NCBI RefSeq assembly: GCF_002834295.1
Contig: NZ_PISP01000001.1
Coordinates: 248,001 to 312,000, forward strand
Reading direction: 5' to 3'
From: Rhodohalobacter barkolensis
GTDB taxonomy: Bacteria > Bacteroidota > Rhodothermia > Balneolales > Balneolaceae
Length of the DNA: 64,000 nucleotides
Under the pieces are notes generated by a model. The model saw only the letters and a program-made list of their open reading frames with translations. It was not told the DNA's origin and did not search any database. The position numbers were made by a program, and so were the translations under genes. Below are positions 1 to 9,249 of the stretch, in pieces. Within the stretch, counting starts at the first letter, position 1, and every line of letters starts with the position of its first letter.

Positions 1-1221
1 TACCATTCCTCCCGCATGAGAATTCTGATTGATAATATTTTGTTTCATCCGGTAAACCCCGAAGTTTTCAGCAGGTTGATCAATTGAGTTTAAACGGTCG
101 GTTTGCATATTTAAAACACCGACATCCCATTTTCCTGTTCTGCCGGCCAGTCGTAGCCCTCCCAGAATTCGAACCTGTTGACCCTGTTCAAGACCAATTC
201 GTCTGCTGTAAAAAAGTGCATTATTGCCTCCAAGATTGAAATCAAAAATGTCTGACCGCTCCTGGAAGAATTGTCTTTTTTCGGGGAAGAAAAGCGGCGT
301 TCTGTTAAGATTTATTTGAGCTTCATCAGCTTCAACCTGGGCAAAATCGGTGTTCAGCGTCAAATCCAGGTTCATATTTCCGGTTATTGGATATTTGATA
401 TCCAGACCGGCTTCAGTTACATAATCAGTGCCGGTTTGATATGCATCGCCGGATGTATTCAACAAGTTTGACTGTTCAAATCCACCCAATAGGTAAGGGG
501 TAATGTAGACCGGTTTTTCATATTCAATTCCTGTAAAACGCACCTTTTGGGCTTGCGATGGTTTTGTAAACCCCCGTGACCATTCTGGGGCGATATCAGG
601 GAAGATGTGTCGCTCGGCTCGACGAGCATCCCACCGGTACGTGATGAGTCCCATGATCACTTCATTGTTAACTTCTCGAAATCCCAGGCTTGAAAATGGA
701 ATTCGAATTTCCGCAAACCAACCATCCTCTGTTATCTCAGCTGCAGCATCCCAATGTGTATTCCAGTCTCGATTAAAAGAGTTGCCGCCTTCAGAGTCGT
801 TGGATATCTGCTGATCTACCCGAACTCCTGTGGGTGTGACAAAGAACCATTTAGCGGTTTCATTATCGTTAAAAGAGTCAAGTATGATGGCAAATGTCTC
901 ATCTCCGCTGTACCGGTTTCGATAGAGCGTGTTGGCAACAATATTTTCCGGTTCGGAATCGTACAGTTCGCCGGCTATGTATAGATATTTGTCATCATAA
1001 GTAACCTTTATCACGGTTCTGTTCGACATTTCACCACCATAAACAGGTTGATATACTTGCATGGGGAAAGGTTTAATCTCCTGCCAGGCGGGCTCATCAG
1101 GTATCCCATCAATCGTAACCGGAGAGCTTAGTCTTTGAATGTTGATCGGACTCTTTTTATCAACGGTTTGAGGTGCAACCTGGAAGAGTAAAGCGAACGT
1201 AAAAGCTAAGAGTATATTCAT
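1..1221 (-). CDS. DUF5916 outer-membrane protein with CBM9-like domain (3' part beyond the window)
   Basis: An open frame runs without a stop from an ATG at 1219-1221 to the left edge, giving 407 codons of a longer protein. The first 18 or so residues (MNILLAFTFALLFQVAPQ) are a signal peptide. Residues about 30-215 look like a CBM9-type carbohydrate-binding sandwich (VTIDGIPDEPAWQEI, YDDKYLYIAGELYDSEPENI, DGWFAEIRIPFSSL). From about residue 240 the text matches the DUF5916 barrel region (TDFAQVEADEAQINLNRTPL, FFPEKRQFFQE). Proteins of this family are predicted outer-membrane proteins common in Bacteroidota; substrate and role are unknown. It starts 6 nt after the transporter gene stop and is probably cotranscribed with it. 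Family call firm, function unknown. Confidence 0.88.
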   Translation of the reverse strand, partial: MNILLAFTFALLFQVAPQTVDKKSPINIQRLSSPVTIDGIPDEPAWQEIKPFPMQVYQPVYGGEMSNRTVIKVTYDDKYLYIAGELYDSEPENIVANTLYRNRYSGDETFAIILDSFNDNETAKWFFVTPTGVRVDQQISNDSEGGNSFNRDWNTHWDAAAEITEDGWFAEIRIPFSSLGFREVNNEVIMGLITYRWDARRAERHIFPDIAPEWSRGFTKPSQAQKVRFTGIEYEKPVYITPYLLGGFEQSNLLNTSGDAYQTGTDYVTEAGLDIKYPITGNMNLDLTLNTDFAQVEADEAQINLNRTPLFFPEKRQFFQERSDIFDFNLGGNNALFYSRRIGLEQGQQVRILGGLRLAGRTGKWDVGVLNMQTDRLNSIDQPAENFGVYRMKQNIINQNSHAGGMV

Positions 1222-1227
1222 GCCAAT

Positions 1228-2706
1228 TTACTGAGCCCAATCGGGGATGATGCCAATTTCTATGCCAAATACATATGAGAATAAAGTGTAGCAGGCAATA
1301 CTTAGAATGACAGATACAATGATGTTAAGCCAGATCCCTGCTTTCGCCATTTGAGGAATGGATACTTTTCCGCTCCCATATATAATGGCATTTGGGGGTG
1401 TGGCTACCGGCAACATAAATGCACAACTGGCAGCTATGGCTGCAGGAATTACGAAGAGCATTGGATTCTGTCCTATTCCAATTGCAGAAGATGCTAGAAT
1501 TGGAAGAAAAGCAGCTGCGGTAGCTGTATTACTGGTAATCTCTGTGAGGAATACCACAATCATAATTACAACAAAGAGAAGGAAGATAATAGAAAGTGCA
1601 TCCAGCCCGCTTACGCCCTGACCAATCCATGCCGCTAAGCCGGTTGAACTGATAGCAGAGGCTAAACTCAAGCCCCCTCCAAAGAGAATGAGAATACCCC
1701 ACGGCAAATCCCGTAAATTACTCCATTGCAGTAAATTTCCACCCGAATTTTTACCATTAGGAATCAAAAACAGTACAACCCCTGCAGTAACTGCAATGCC
1801 GGCATCCGACAGTCCCGGAATTAATTCTGAAATGAGTGGACGGAATATCCATAGAAAGGCAGTAGTCGTAAAAATAATGGCTACCCGAAATTCAGGTTTG
1901 GAAATGTTCCCAAGTGCTTCAAGCTGATTCAGAATGATCGACTTACCGCCCGGCAGTTCTTTCATTTTAATAGGGAAGATGAACCGACTTAACAGGATAT
2001 ACATAATGGGAAGAAGTAAGAGAACAAGTGGAACACCAATCATCATCCAGCGGGCAAAACTGATTTCAAGACCGTAGTTTTCCAGCATAAAGGCTGCTAA
2101 GAGTGCATTCGGAGGAGTTCCTATCAGTGTTCCAATTCCACCAATATTGCAAGCGTACGCAATGGAAAGCAGGAGTACAATTTCAAAATTTGTAACTTTT
2201 GGAGCCGCATCATCTTTCTTGTTACCCACAAATTGAAGGACAGAAACGGCAATAGGCAGCATCATTAACGCAGTTGCTGTATTGCTTACCCACATACTTA
2301 AAAATGCAGAAGCAATAATAAATCCAATAATAATAGACGAAGGTTTAACACCCACAACATTTACAATGTTTAAGGCAATTCGCTTGTGTAGACCCCAGGT
2401 TTGCATTGCAATGGCAATGATAAAACCACCCATAAAAAGAAATATCAGCGGATTTGCATAGGGTGTTGTTGCATCGCTAATAGGTGCTATATCGAGAACG
2501 GGAAACAGGACGATGGGAATCAAAGATGTAGCTGCAATGGGAATGGCTTCAGAGATCCACCAGGTAGCCATCAGTATAGCAACTGCAGCCGTTCGCCAGG
2601 CAGCCTCGTCTAACCCTTCAGGAGCCGGAAGGAATAGAAAGATGAGAAAAAGAATGAATCCAAGATATAACCCAAATCGAGATGAATCGGTAATTCGATT
2701 TAACAT
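1228..2706 (-). CDS. SLC13/DASS-family sodium-coupled anion symporter
   Basis: This 492-residue inner-membrane protein is hydrophobic throughout and carries the two repeated SNT motifs of the divalent-anion:Na+ symporter family: SNTATALMMLPIAV (from about residue 141) and TSNTATAAAFLPIL (about residue 400). These bind sodium and substrate carboxylates in VcINDY-type transporters. The C-terminal MLPVATPPNAIIYGSG matches the family signature. The likely substrates are C4-dicarboxylates such as succinate, but sulfate or other anions cannot be excluded. It lies between the GlmU-like gene (82 nt gap) and the DUF5916 gene (6 nt gap) on the same strand. Length is normal for the family. Confidence 0.9.
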   Translation of the reverse strand: MLNRITDSSRFGLYLGFILFLIFLFLPAPEGLDEAAWRTAAVAILMATWWISEAIPIAATSLIPIVLFPVLDIAPISDATTPYANPLIFLFMGGFIIAIAMQTWGLHKRIALNIVNVVGVKPSSIIIGFIIASAFLSMWVSNTATALMMLPIAVSVLQFVGNKKDDAAPKVTNFEIVLLLSIAYACNIGGIGTLIGTPPNALLAAFMLENYGLEISFARWMMIGVPLVLLLLPIMYILLSRFIFPIKMKELPGGKSIILNQLEALGNISKPEFRVAIIFTTTAFLWIFRPLISELIPGLSDAGIAVTAGVVLFLIPNGKNSGGNLLQWSNLRDLPWGILILFGGGLSLASAISSTGLAAWIGQGVSGLDALSIIFLLFVVIMIVVFLTEITSNTATAAAFLPILASSAIGIGQNPMLFVIPAAIAASCAFMLPVATPPNAIIYGSGKVSIPQMAKAGIWLNIIVSVILSIACYTLFSYVFGIEIGIIPDWAQ

Positions 2707-2788
2707 AGTATCATTAAATTAAAAAATGTGCACTGTTATATAGACCATCGCGAACGGGGAAACCCCTATTGGGGCGAGTATATTATCA

Positions 2789-4009
2789 CTAAAAGCTGGT
2801 AGAGTCGAACAGAGCCTTCATCATATTTTTATATGCGGGAGTAAGTTCAACACTGCGGCGCTCCATCATTTTTCCCATTGCTTCTATCGCCTTTTCAAAA
2901 TGGTAAGGCACGATGTCATGTCCGCTTACCCAGCTAAAAGAGGGGATATACTTTGGTGGATAACCGTCAGAGAAGAGATTGCAGCACACACCACAAAGTG
3001 TTCCCGTATTAAGCATAGAGTTGATGCCTGTTTTACTGTGGTCTCCCATAATTGTCCCGATGAACTGCTGCCCGGAATCAACAAGTTTACCGGAACTCCA
3101 ATCGGTCACTTTAACAGTGCTGTAATTATTTTTGAGATTTGATGTATTCGTATCTGCACCGAGATTTACCCATTGACCGAATACAGAGTTTCCTGCATAA
3201 CCGTCGTGGGCTTTATTGGAATAGGAGTGAAAAATAACATTGGAGATTTCGCCTCCTACTTTGCAAACCGGGCCGATTGTTGTGTCTTCATAAATTTTAG
3301 CTCCCATTTTAACAACCGATTTTTCACAAATTGCTGAGGGTCCGCGAACGACTGAGTTAGCCATTACGTGAGCATTTTTACCGATGTAAATAGGACCTTT
3401 ATCAGCGATAAGCATAGCACCCGGCTCAATTAAAGCGCCTTCATCGATGTAGATATTTTCAGGCTTAACAAATAAGGTATTGGGGTAAATTTTCTCTTCA
3501 CCGTAGGCGATCTTTTTTGATAAGATCAGATCCTTTCGAATTTCATTGCCATTTAACTGAAACAATTCCCAGATATTTTTAACAATTGTATTTCCGTCGG
3601 GTTTTATTTCAGAAGTCTCTAATGCTTTTTGATCAATCCCGGATTTCTCCCATTTACTGTGCTCTTTGGTGGATATTAGTGCAGCAATAAGCGAGTCGTT
3701 ACAGGTTAATCCCTGAGAAATTTCTAACTGCTTTATCTGTTCAATTAACTGTACATTCGGGATGAATCGCGGATTAATCCATAAAACCGCGTCATGTTCT
3801 TTCTTTATTTCAGGTAATTCAAATACTCCGGAAAGGTGCTGACGGATAGGTCCTCTCAATGCAGAATCAACAGGTAAACCGAGAGCGTATTTCCATTTTT
3901 CTGCAAGTGTGAAAATCCCAACTCTTAAATCGTATACCGGCCGGGTTAGAGTGAGTGGATGGAAATTTTCCATGAAGTGATCTTCAAAAAGGGAGTATTG
4001 TAATTTCAT
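2789..4009 (-). CDS. GlmU-like sugar nucleotidyltransferase / acetyltransferase, alternative Bacteroidota type
   Basis: This 406-residue protein corresponds to the alternative GlmU family of Bacteroidota. The N-terminal half has a degenerate nucleotidyltransferase (FHPLTLTRPVYDLRVGI) instead of the classical LxxGxGxRM loop. From about residue 185 there is a left-handed beta-helix with hexapeptide repeats (IYIGKNAHVMANSVVRG, CEKSVVKMGAKIYEDT). The predicted role is glucosamine-1-P acetylation and UDP-GlcNAc synthesis for peptidoglycan and LPS. Divergent placement next to glmS, which makes the precursor glucosamine-6-P, supports this. No classical glmU is present in the window. Biochemical details are inferred from family and context. 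Confidence 0.85.
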   Translation of the reverse strand: MKLQYSLFEDHFMENFHPLTLTRPVYDLRVGIFTLAEKWKYALGLPVDSALRGPIRQHLSGVFELPEIKKEHDAVLWINPRFIPNVQLIEQIKQLEISQGLTCNDSLIAALISTKEHSKWEKSGIDQKALETSEIKPDGNTIVKNIWELFQLNGNEIRKDLILSKKIAYGEEKIYPNTLFVKPENIYIDEGALIEPGAMLIADKGPIYIGKNAHVMANSVVRGPSAICEKSVVKMGAKIYEDTTIGPVCKVGGEISNVIFHSYSNKAHDGYAGNSVFGQWVNLGADTNTSNLKNNYSTVKVTDWSSGKLVDSGQQFIGTIMGDHSKTGINSMLNTGTLCGVCCNLFSDGYPPKYIPSFSWVSGHDIVPYHFEKAIEAMGKMMERRSVELTPAYKNMMKALFDSTSF

Positions 4010-4106
4010 TATATTTTGTTTTCCTTTTGCAGGGAATTCTGATTTGTTGTCTTGACGTTTTCTAAAATGTTAAATAACAAATTAATTTCAATCAGACGTT
4101 ATGAAT

Positions 4107-4135
4107 ATTATGTACATTTTAAAAAAGTACATAAT
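4107..4135. promoter_or_regulatory. 9-bp inverted repeat in the glmU-like/glmS divergent region
   Basis: ATTATGTAC (4107-4115) is the exact reverse complement of GTACATAAT (4127-4135), with an 11-nt A/T spacer. It lies 72 nt before the glmS start and 98 nt from the start of the divergent gene. It could be an operator for a dimeric regulator or a leader hairpin. No glmS ribozyme core was recognised in this short leader. Confidence 0.4.
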
Positions 4136-4206
4136 GGATAAAATAGAAGAGTAAAACTGATTTAATAGTTATCAGTTATAATAAGATCAATAAAAAGTTA
4201 TAGACT

Positions 4207-6048
4207 ATGTGCGGAATAGTAGGTTATGTAGGTGATAGAGACGCCGCTGAAGTATTAATCAAAGGGTTAAAAAGGCTTGAGTATAGAGGGTACGACTCTG
4301 CCGGAATTGCCATCATGAATGGAGAGTTAAACATTCAAAAAGGCAAGGGTAAAGTAGCCAACCTGGATAAGAAAGTGTTGGAGAATAGTGTGAAAGGCCA
4401 TATTGGTATTGGTCATACACGCTGGGCTACTCATGGTGAGCCCAATGATGTAAATTCTCATCCACATTTAAGTGAATCCGGTAAAGTTGCCGTTGTTCAC
4501 AATGGAATTATTGAAAACTACGGATCACTAAAAAGATCTCTGACCGAGAAAGGCCGGACGTTTAAGAGCATGACTGATACTGAAATTATTGCTCAGCTCA
4601 TTGAAGAGATTTATACAACTTCCAAGAATGTGACTTTTGAAGAAGCCATTCGCCTCACCTTAAAGCAGATTGTGGGAACGTACGGTCTTGCAATTGTAAA
4701 TCTGGATAGCCCGGAAAAGATTTACATCGCCCGAAAAGGCTCTCCTCTTCTTTTGGGAGTTGGCGATAATGAGATGTTTATTGCTTCGGATGCATCACCC
4801 ATTGTTGAGTATACCAATAAGGTAGTATACCTGGATGATGGTGAAATGGCGGTTGTAGAGCGTGACGGTTATGAGGTTAAGACAATTGATGATGTGAGCC
4901 TGACGAAAGAGGTTCATGAACTGGCAATCAGTTTGGAAGCGATTGAGAAAGCGGGTTATCCTCACTTTATGCTGAAAGAGATATTTGAGCAACCCAGATC
5001 AATGGCTGACTGTATGCGGGGGCGTATTGATCCCGATAAGGGAACCATACAACTGGGGGGTATTGCAGATGTAATGGACGATTTGGCTAACGCAAACCGA
5101 GTTATAATTGCTGCCTGCGGAACCAGTTGGCATTCAGGCTTGGTGGGTGAGTACCTATTTGAATATTTGGCAAAAACACCCGTTGAGGTTGAGTACGCAT
5201 CTGAATTTCGATACAGCGATCCACTGATTGGTGAAGGGGACGTGATGCTGGTAATTTCTCAAAGTGGAGAAACAGCTGATACACTTGCAGCACTCCGTGA
5301 AGCCAAAGAGCGTGGCGCTTTGGTTTTGGGTATCTGTAATGTGGTCGGTTCAACAATATCCAGGGAAACCGATGCGGGTGTCTTTACCCATGCCGGACCG
5401 GAAATCGGAGTTGCTTCAACGAAAGCATTTACTGCTCAGGTTGTTGTATTGACAATGATGGCACTGGCTCTCGGTATTAAAAAGGGACATATCGACAATA
5501 AAAAAGCGAAGAAGTATATCAAAGAACTGAATGCCATTCCTGATAAAGTGGATCAAATTTTAAAGGAGTGTGATGATGATACCAAAGAGATGGCTAAGAT
5601 GTTTACGTATGCACCCAACTTTCTCTATCTGGGACGGAGCTATAACTTCCCGGTTGCACTGGAAGGTGCGTTGAAGCTGAAAGAGATCTCTTACATTCAT
5701 GCTGAAGGATATCCGGCTGCGGAGATGAAGCACGGACCGATTGCCCTCATTGATGAGATGATGCCGGTTGTGGTAATTGCTGCCACTACTCATACTAATG
5801 ACAAAATGATCTCGAACATTGAAGAGGTAAAAGCGCGCAAAGGACGTATTATCTCCATTATGAATAAAGAGAACAGTGATGTAAAAGAGCTGTCGGAATA
5901 CTCCATCTCAATTCCCTCAACGTTTGATGTATTTTCACCGCTTCTTACGGTAATACCGCTGCAGCTGCTTTCGTACTACATTGCCGTGAACAGAGGGTGT
6001 AATGTGGATCAACCCAGAAATCTGGCGAAGAGCGTTACCGTTGAATAG
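4207..6048 (+). CDS. glmS: Glutamine--fructose-6-phosphate aminotransferase (isomerizing)
   Basis: The enzyme makes glucosamine-6-phosphate from fructose-6-phosphate and glutamine, the first step of UDP-GlcNAc synthesis. At 613 residues it has full family length. Cys2 of MCGIVGYVG is the N-terminal nucleophile of the class II amidotransferase domain. RLEYRGYDSAGIA, HTRWATHGEPN and HNGIIENY are classic motifs. Two SIS domains follow (ACGTSWHSG, SQSGETADTLAAL, then YLGRSYNFPVALEGALKLKE), and the C-terminal PRNLAKSVTVE tail is intact. It lies divergent to the GlmU-like gene that uses its product. Confidence 0.98.
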   Translation: MCGIVGYVGDRDAAEVLIKGLKRLEYRGYDSAGIAIMNGELNIQKGKGKVANLDKKVLENSVKGHIGIGHTRWATHGEPNDVNSHPHLSESGKVAVVHNGIIENYGSLKRSLTEKGRTFKSMTDTEIIAQLIEEIYTTSKNVTFEEAIRLTLKQIVGTYGLAIVNLDSPEKIYIARKGSPLLLGVGDNEMFIASDASPIVEYTNKVVYLDDGEMAVVERDGYEVKTIDDVSLTKEVHELAISLEAIEKAGYPHFMLKEIFEQPRSMADCMRGRIDPDKGTIQLGGIADVMDDLANANRVIIAACGTSWHSGLVGEYLFEYLAKTPVEVEYASEFRYSDPLIGEGDVMLVISQSGETADTLAALREAKERGALVLGICNVVGSTISRETDAGVFTHAGPEIGVASTKAFTAQVVVLTMMALALGIKKGHIDNKKAKKYIKELNAIPDKVDQILKECDDDTKEMAKMFTYAPNFLYLGRSYNFPVALEGALKLKEISYIHAEGYPAAEMKHGPIALIDEMMPVVVIAATTHTNDKMISNIEEVKARKGRIISIMNKENSDVKELSEYSISIPSTFDVFSPLLTVIPLQLLSYYIAVNRGCNVDQPRNLAKSVTVE

Positions 6049-6088
6049 CGAATGTAATCTTATAAGTTCGAGTTCGTTGTAACTACTT

Positions 6089-6652
6089 ATGAAATTGTCA
6101 GTCAAAAATATGGTCTGTCCCCGTTGTGTTGAATCCGTTTCGGATATTCTGTCGGGGATGGATATTCCTGAAGCTCGTGTTGAACTTGGATCTGTTGAGT
6201 TGGAAAAAAAATTCTCAGAGTCAGAACTGGATCAGTTTAGTAAACGGCTTCAGGCAAAAGGGTTTGAGCTCATATTTGATCGTGAAACGGAACTGGTTAA
6301 TGACGTGAAATCTGCTTTAGTCAAGTATATTGATCATCTCGAGAATTCACAGATGCCGGACAAACTTTCCATCTTTATTGCAGAACAAACAAACTATAAC
6401 TACTCCTACCTTAGTAAAGTTTACTCCGATCAAACCGGTTATACGATTGAAACTCATCTTATTGAGATGAAAATAGAGCGGGTGAAAGAGCTGCTTGGTT
6501 TTCGGAAATGGACACTCAGTGAAATTGCCTGGAAACTGAAGTATAGCAGTGTGCAGTATCTTTCCAATCAGTTCAAAAAAGTGACCGGCATGACGGTTAC
6601 TGAGTATCGAAAGTCAGGAGAATCAGCCCGGAAAACTTTGGATCAAATTTAG
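6089..6652 (+). CDS. HMA-AraC fusion, predicted copper-responsive transcription regulator
   Basis: This is a 187-residue protein with two parts. Residues 1-70 look like a heavy-metal-associated fold with a metal-binding CxxC (MVCPRCVESV, Cys10 and Cys13). Residues about 95-180 are an AraC/XylS double helix-turn-helix (NYNYSYLSKVYSDQTG, WTLSEIAWKLKYSSVQYLSNQFKKVTG). A usual AraC arm is absent, so the HMA domain probably senses the metal. It lies 129 nt upstream of the two-HMA ORF and the P1B-ATPase on the same strand, which points to control of copper efflux. Regulation of copA is inferred from context. Confidence 0.8.
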   Translation: MKLSVKNMVCPRCVESVSDILSGMDIPEARVELGSVELEKKFSESELDQFSKRLQAKGFELIFDRETELVNDVKSALVKYIDHLENSQMPDKLSIFIAEQTNYNYSYLSKVYSDQTGYTIETHLIEMKIERVKELLGFRKWTLSEIAWKLKYSSVQYLSNQFKKVTGMTVTEYRKSGESARKTLDQI

Positions 6653-6781
6653 CCAAAAATATTACACATCTCTCTGCTCGCTGTATAACACGTAACGTCC
6701 TATCTCTTTCTATACTGTTATCAGAAAATTAAACAAAGAAAAAATCGGGTAAAACCGATCATCCATAAAAGGTAGAGTATT

Positions 6782-7225
6782 ATGAAAAAGCGTATTCAAA
6801 TAAATGGAATGCATTGCGCGGGTTGTGTCAACTCCGTTGAAAAGGTATTGAGCCGGGTTGAAGGTGTTAAAAATGCTAATGTTCAACTCACTACCGAAAG
6901 CGCAGAGATTGAAGTTGAGGGAGATAACTTTCCTTTTGAAGTGATACGCGAAACCGTTGAGAATGCCGGATATGAAGTTGAGGAGCCTAAAAGTGAGTCG
7001 GTAACCTTTCAAATTGGCGGTATGCACTGCACAGGATGCTCTTCGGCGGTAGAGAAAGCGATTCGAAAGCAGGATGGCATTGTAAGTGCAAATGTGAATC
7101 TAGCCGCAGAAAAGGCTTTTGTAGACTTTGACAGCTCGCAAATATCGATCGATCAAATTAAAGAGAGTATCGAAAATGCCGGTTATGAAGTGATTGAGCA
7201 GCAAAAAAAAAAGTTAATAAGTTAG
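6782..7225 (+). CDS. copA: Two-HMA copper chaperone-like ORF; N-terminal part of CopA in frame 0
   Basis: The 147 residues hold two complete heavy-metal-associated domains: GMHCAGC (Cys12, Cys15) and GMHCTGC (Cys83, Cys86). The frame stops at 7223-7225 just after a run of ten A (7203-7212). Reading one base back inside this run continues without a stop through a charged linker into the ATPase at 7276, giving about 822 residues, the usual size of a two-HMA CopA. As annotated, the short product could act as a soluble copper chaperone. Either this is programmed -1 frameshifting, as known for E. coli copA, or one A has been lost by mutation or assembly error. Confidence 0.85.
   Translation: MKKRIQINGMHCAGCVNSVEKVLSRVEGVKNANVQLTTESAEIEVEGDNFPFEVIRETVENAGYEVEEPKSESVTFQIGGMHCTGCSSAVEKAIRKQDGIVSANVNLAAEKAFVDFDSSQISIDQIKESIENAGYEVIEQQKKKLIS
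7207..7213 (+). promoter_or_regulatory. Candidate -1 frameshift slippery heptamer A-AAA-AAG
   Basis: In frame 0 the codons are AAA (7208-7210) and AAG (7211-7213), preceded by A7207, so the heptamer has exactly the phase used at the E. coli dnaX site. A shift of -1 here joins the two HMA domains to the ATPase. A possible stimulatory stem, AGCAGAA (7226-7232) with TTCTGCT (7257-7263), starts 12 nt downstream; its 24-nt loop makes it weak. No upstream Shine-Dalgarno-like stimulator is obvious. Confidence 0.5.
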
Positions 7226-7275
7226 AGCAGAAGCGAGAGAGAGAAGAGAAAAAACTTTCTGCTGCAAAACAGAAA

Positions 7276-9249
7276 ATGGTGCGGAGTTGGGTGGTTACCG
7301 TTCCATTAATGATATGGATGTTTCTCAGCATGGTGCTGGGTATTCACTTCACCTCACATCTTGTAATGGAAGTGGCTATGGTACTTGGAGCGGGTTACGT
7401 TCTATTCGGACCGGGTCTTGAAACCATCCGAAGCGCTATACTTTCCACCCGAAATTTAACTCCCAACATGGATGTCCTCATTGCTTTGGGTACAACCGCG
7501 TCTCTGATAACAGGGTTGGTGTCGCTGGGTTTTATGCTCGGACTGATTCAGTCACCTTTCTACAGTTTTGCCGGAATTGCCTCTATGATCATGGCGTTTC
7601 ATCTTACCGGGCGATATATCGAGGCAAAAGCGAGAGGACGAGCATCTGACGCAATCACCAAACTTTTGACATTGGAGGCCAAAACAGCCCGTATTATCAA
7701 AAACGGAGTTGAAGAGGAGATAGAAATCGGTGATTTGAGAAAAGGGGATGTCATGATAGTTCGTCCCGGTGAAACCATCCCAACCGATGGGGAAGTTGTA
7801 GATGGTAAAAGTTCTGTTGACGAGTCTATGGTTACCGGAGAGTCGATGCCGGTAGTTCGAGAAAAAGGGGATGAAGTTATTGGGGGTACGATAAACACAG
7901 AAGGCTCCATTCGTGTACAGGCAAAAGAAGTTGGGGAGAATACATTTTTGAATCGAGTAATCCAGATGGTAGAGGAAGCACAGGGATCCAAGATTCCTAT
8001 CCAGGATTTTGCGGATAAAGTAACGGCAATTTTTGTGCCTGTAATTTTAGTACTCACGGCAATTACATTTACGGTCTGGCTGGCTTTTCCCGAAACATTA
8101 CGTCCCATTTTAACCTGGGCCGATTCATTTATTCCCTGGATTATCACAGATCTTGAACCGGTTAGCCAGGCATTTTTTGTGGCTCTTGCTGTTTTGGTTA
8201 TCGCTTGTCCGTGTGCGTTAGGGCTGGCAACTCCAACAGCACTGATGGTAGGTACCGGATTGGGTGCCGAAAATGGAATTCTTATTCGAAAGGGTGAATC
8301 TATTCAGCGTCTGCAGGAAGTCACAACTTTTGTATTTGATAAAACAGGTACATTAACGAAAGGCGAACCGGAAGTTACGGATTGGTTCGAAATTGGAAGT
8401 GATGAGTTAGATCTCAAAAAAATAATCGCTGCTGCAGAAAACTACTCTGAACATCCGATCAGTAAAGCCATCTTAAATTATACAGGCACAAAAAATCTGC
8501 CGACATCGGAAGATTTTGAATCATTTACCGGAAAAGGTGTGAAAGCGATAGTGAATGGTTCGCGAATTCTGGCCGGTAATGTTGACTTACTTAAACAATT
8601 TTCTATCAAACAGTCTGAGGCGGTTCAGGAAAAAGCAGATGCACTTCATTCAGCCGGTAAAACTACGATTTTTCTGGTAATGGATGATGAGGTTGTTGCA
8701 CTGTGCGGAATAAAAGATACCATCAAACCGGAAACCGCCGATACAGTTCGAGAGATTCATCAAATGGGATATAAAACCGTGATGTTGACCGGAGATCAGC
8801 AGAAGGTAGCAGAGATCATAGCAGAAGAGATAGGCATTGACGATGTATTTGCACAAGTAAAACCGGATGAGAAAGCCGATGTGATCAAAAAACTGCAAGA
8901 AAAGGGAGAAGTTGTTGCTATGGTAGGCGACGGAATCAACGACGCTCCGGCACTGACACAATCTGATGTGGGTATCGCACTGGGAACCGGAACAGATATA
9001 GCCATCGAATCGGGGAGTATGATTTTGATTGATGGAAATCCGCAGGCCATTATCAGAGCGATTAATTTGAGTAATGAGACGTTTAAGAAAATACGCCAAA
9101 ATCTGTTTTGGGCTTTTTTCTACAATATCGTCATGCTACCCGTAGCTATGCTGGGATGGATGCACCCGGTGTTGGCAGAAATTGCAATGGCACTGAGCTC
9201 CATAAATGTTGTTGGAAATTCTAAACGTCTGCAAAAAAAGAAAATCTGA
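7276..9249 (+). CDS. copA: Cu(I)-type P1B-ATPase, membrane and catalytic part (-1 frame relative to the HMA ORF)
   Basis: The enzyme exports Cu+ or Ag+ across the inner membrane using ATP. Visible motifs in the 657 residues counted from the ATG at 7276 are TGES (177-180), the transmembrane metal site CPC (301-303), DKTGT with phospho-Asp345, the HP motif in [14 protein letters not shown], and the last helices with YN ([11 protein letters not shown]) and MALSS. The CPC, YN and MxxSS combination is the Cu(I) signature. The ATG at 7276 has no convincing ribosome-binding site, and the frame is open upstream to 7198. Translation therefore probably enters by frameshift from the preceding two-HMA ORF rather than starting here. 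Confidence 0.93.
   Translation: MVRSWVVTVPLMIWMFLSMVLGIHFTSHLVMEVAMVLGAGYVLFGPGLETIRSAILSTRNLTPNMDVLIALGTTASLITGLVSLGFMLGLIQSPFYSFAGIASMIMAFHLTGRYIEAKARGRASDAITKLLTLEAKTARIIKNGVEEEIEIGDLRKGDVMIVRPGETIPTDGEVVDGKSSVDESMVTGESMPVVREKGDEVIGGTINTEGSIRVQAKEVGENTFLNRVIQMVEEAQGSKIPIQDFADKVTAIFVPVILVLTAITFTVWLAFPETLRPILTWADSFIPWIITDLEPVSQAFFVALAVLVIACPCALGLATPTALMVGTGLGAENGILIRKGESIQRLQEVTTFVFDKTGTLTKGEPEVTDWFEIGSDELDLKKIIAAAENYSEHPISKAILNYTGTKNLPTSEDFESFTGKGVKAIVNGSRILAGNVDLLKQFSIKQSEAVQEKADALHSAGKTTIFLVMDDEVVALCGIKDTIKPETADTVREIHQMGYKTVMLTGDQQKVAEIIAEEIGIDDVFAQVKPDEKADVIKKLQEKGEVVAMVGDGINDAPALTQSDVGIALGTGTDIAIESGSMILIDGNPQAIIRAINLSNETFKKIRQNLFWAFFYNIVMLPVAMLGWMHPVLAEIAMALSSINVVGNSKRLQKKKI

Noticed and set aside
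605-984. Plus-strand ORFs within the first 1.2 kb
   Set aside because: They lie antisense to the edge-truncated DUF5916 gene, which has clear domain motifs and a signal peptide.
2745-2775. GGGGAAACCCC and CCCCTATTGGGG between the GlmU-like and transporter genes as a terminator
   Set aside because: The stems are only 4 bp and no T tract follows on either strand.
4010-4206. glmS ribozyme or riboswitch
   Set aside because: The leader is short and AT-rich and no conserved ribozyme core was seen.
7599-8147. 182-codon minus-strand ORF opposite the copper ATPase
   Set aside because: Serine/threonine-rich low-complexity antisense reading of conserved ATPase codons.
7276-9249. ATPase ORF as an independent gene starting at ATG 7276
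   Set aside because: No ribosome-binding site precedes it, the frame is open upstream through a natural CopA linker, and the two-HMA ORF ends exactly at an A run; a joined CopA explains this better.
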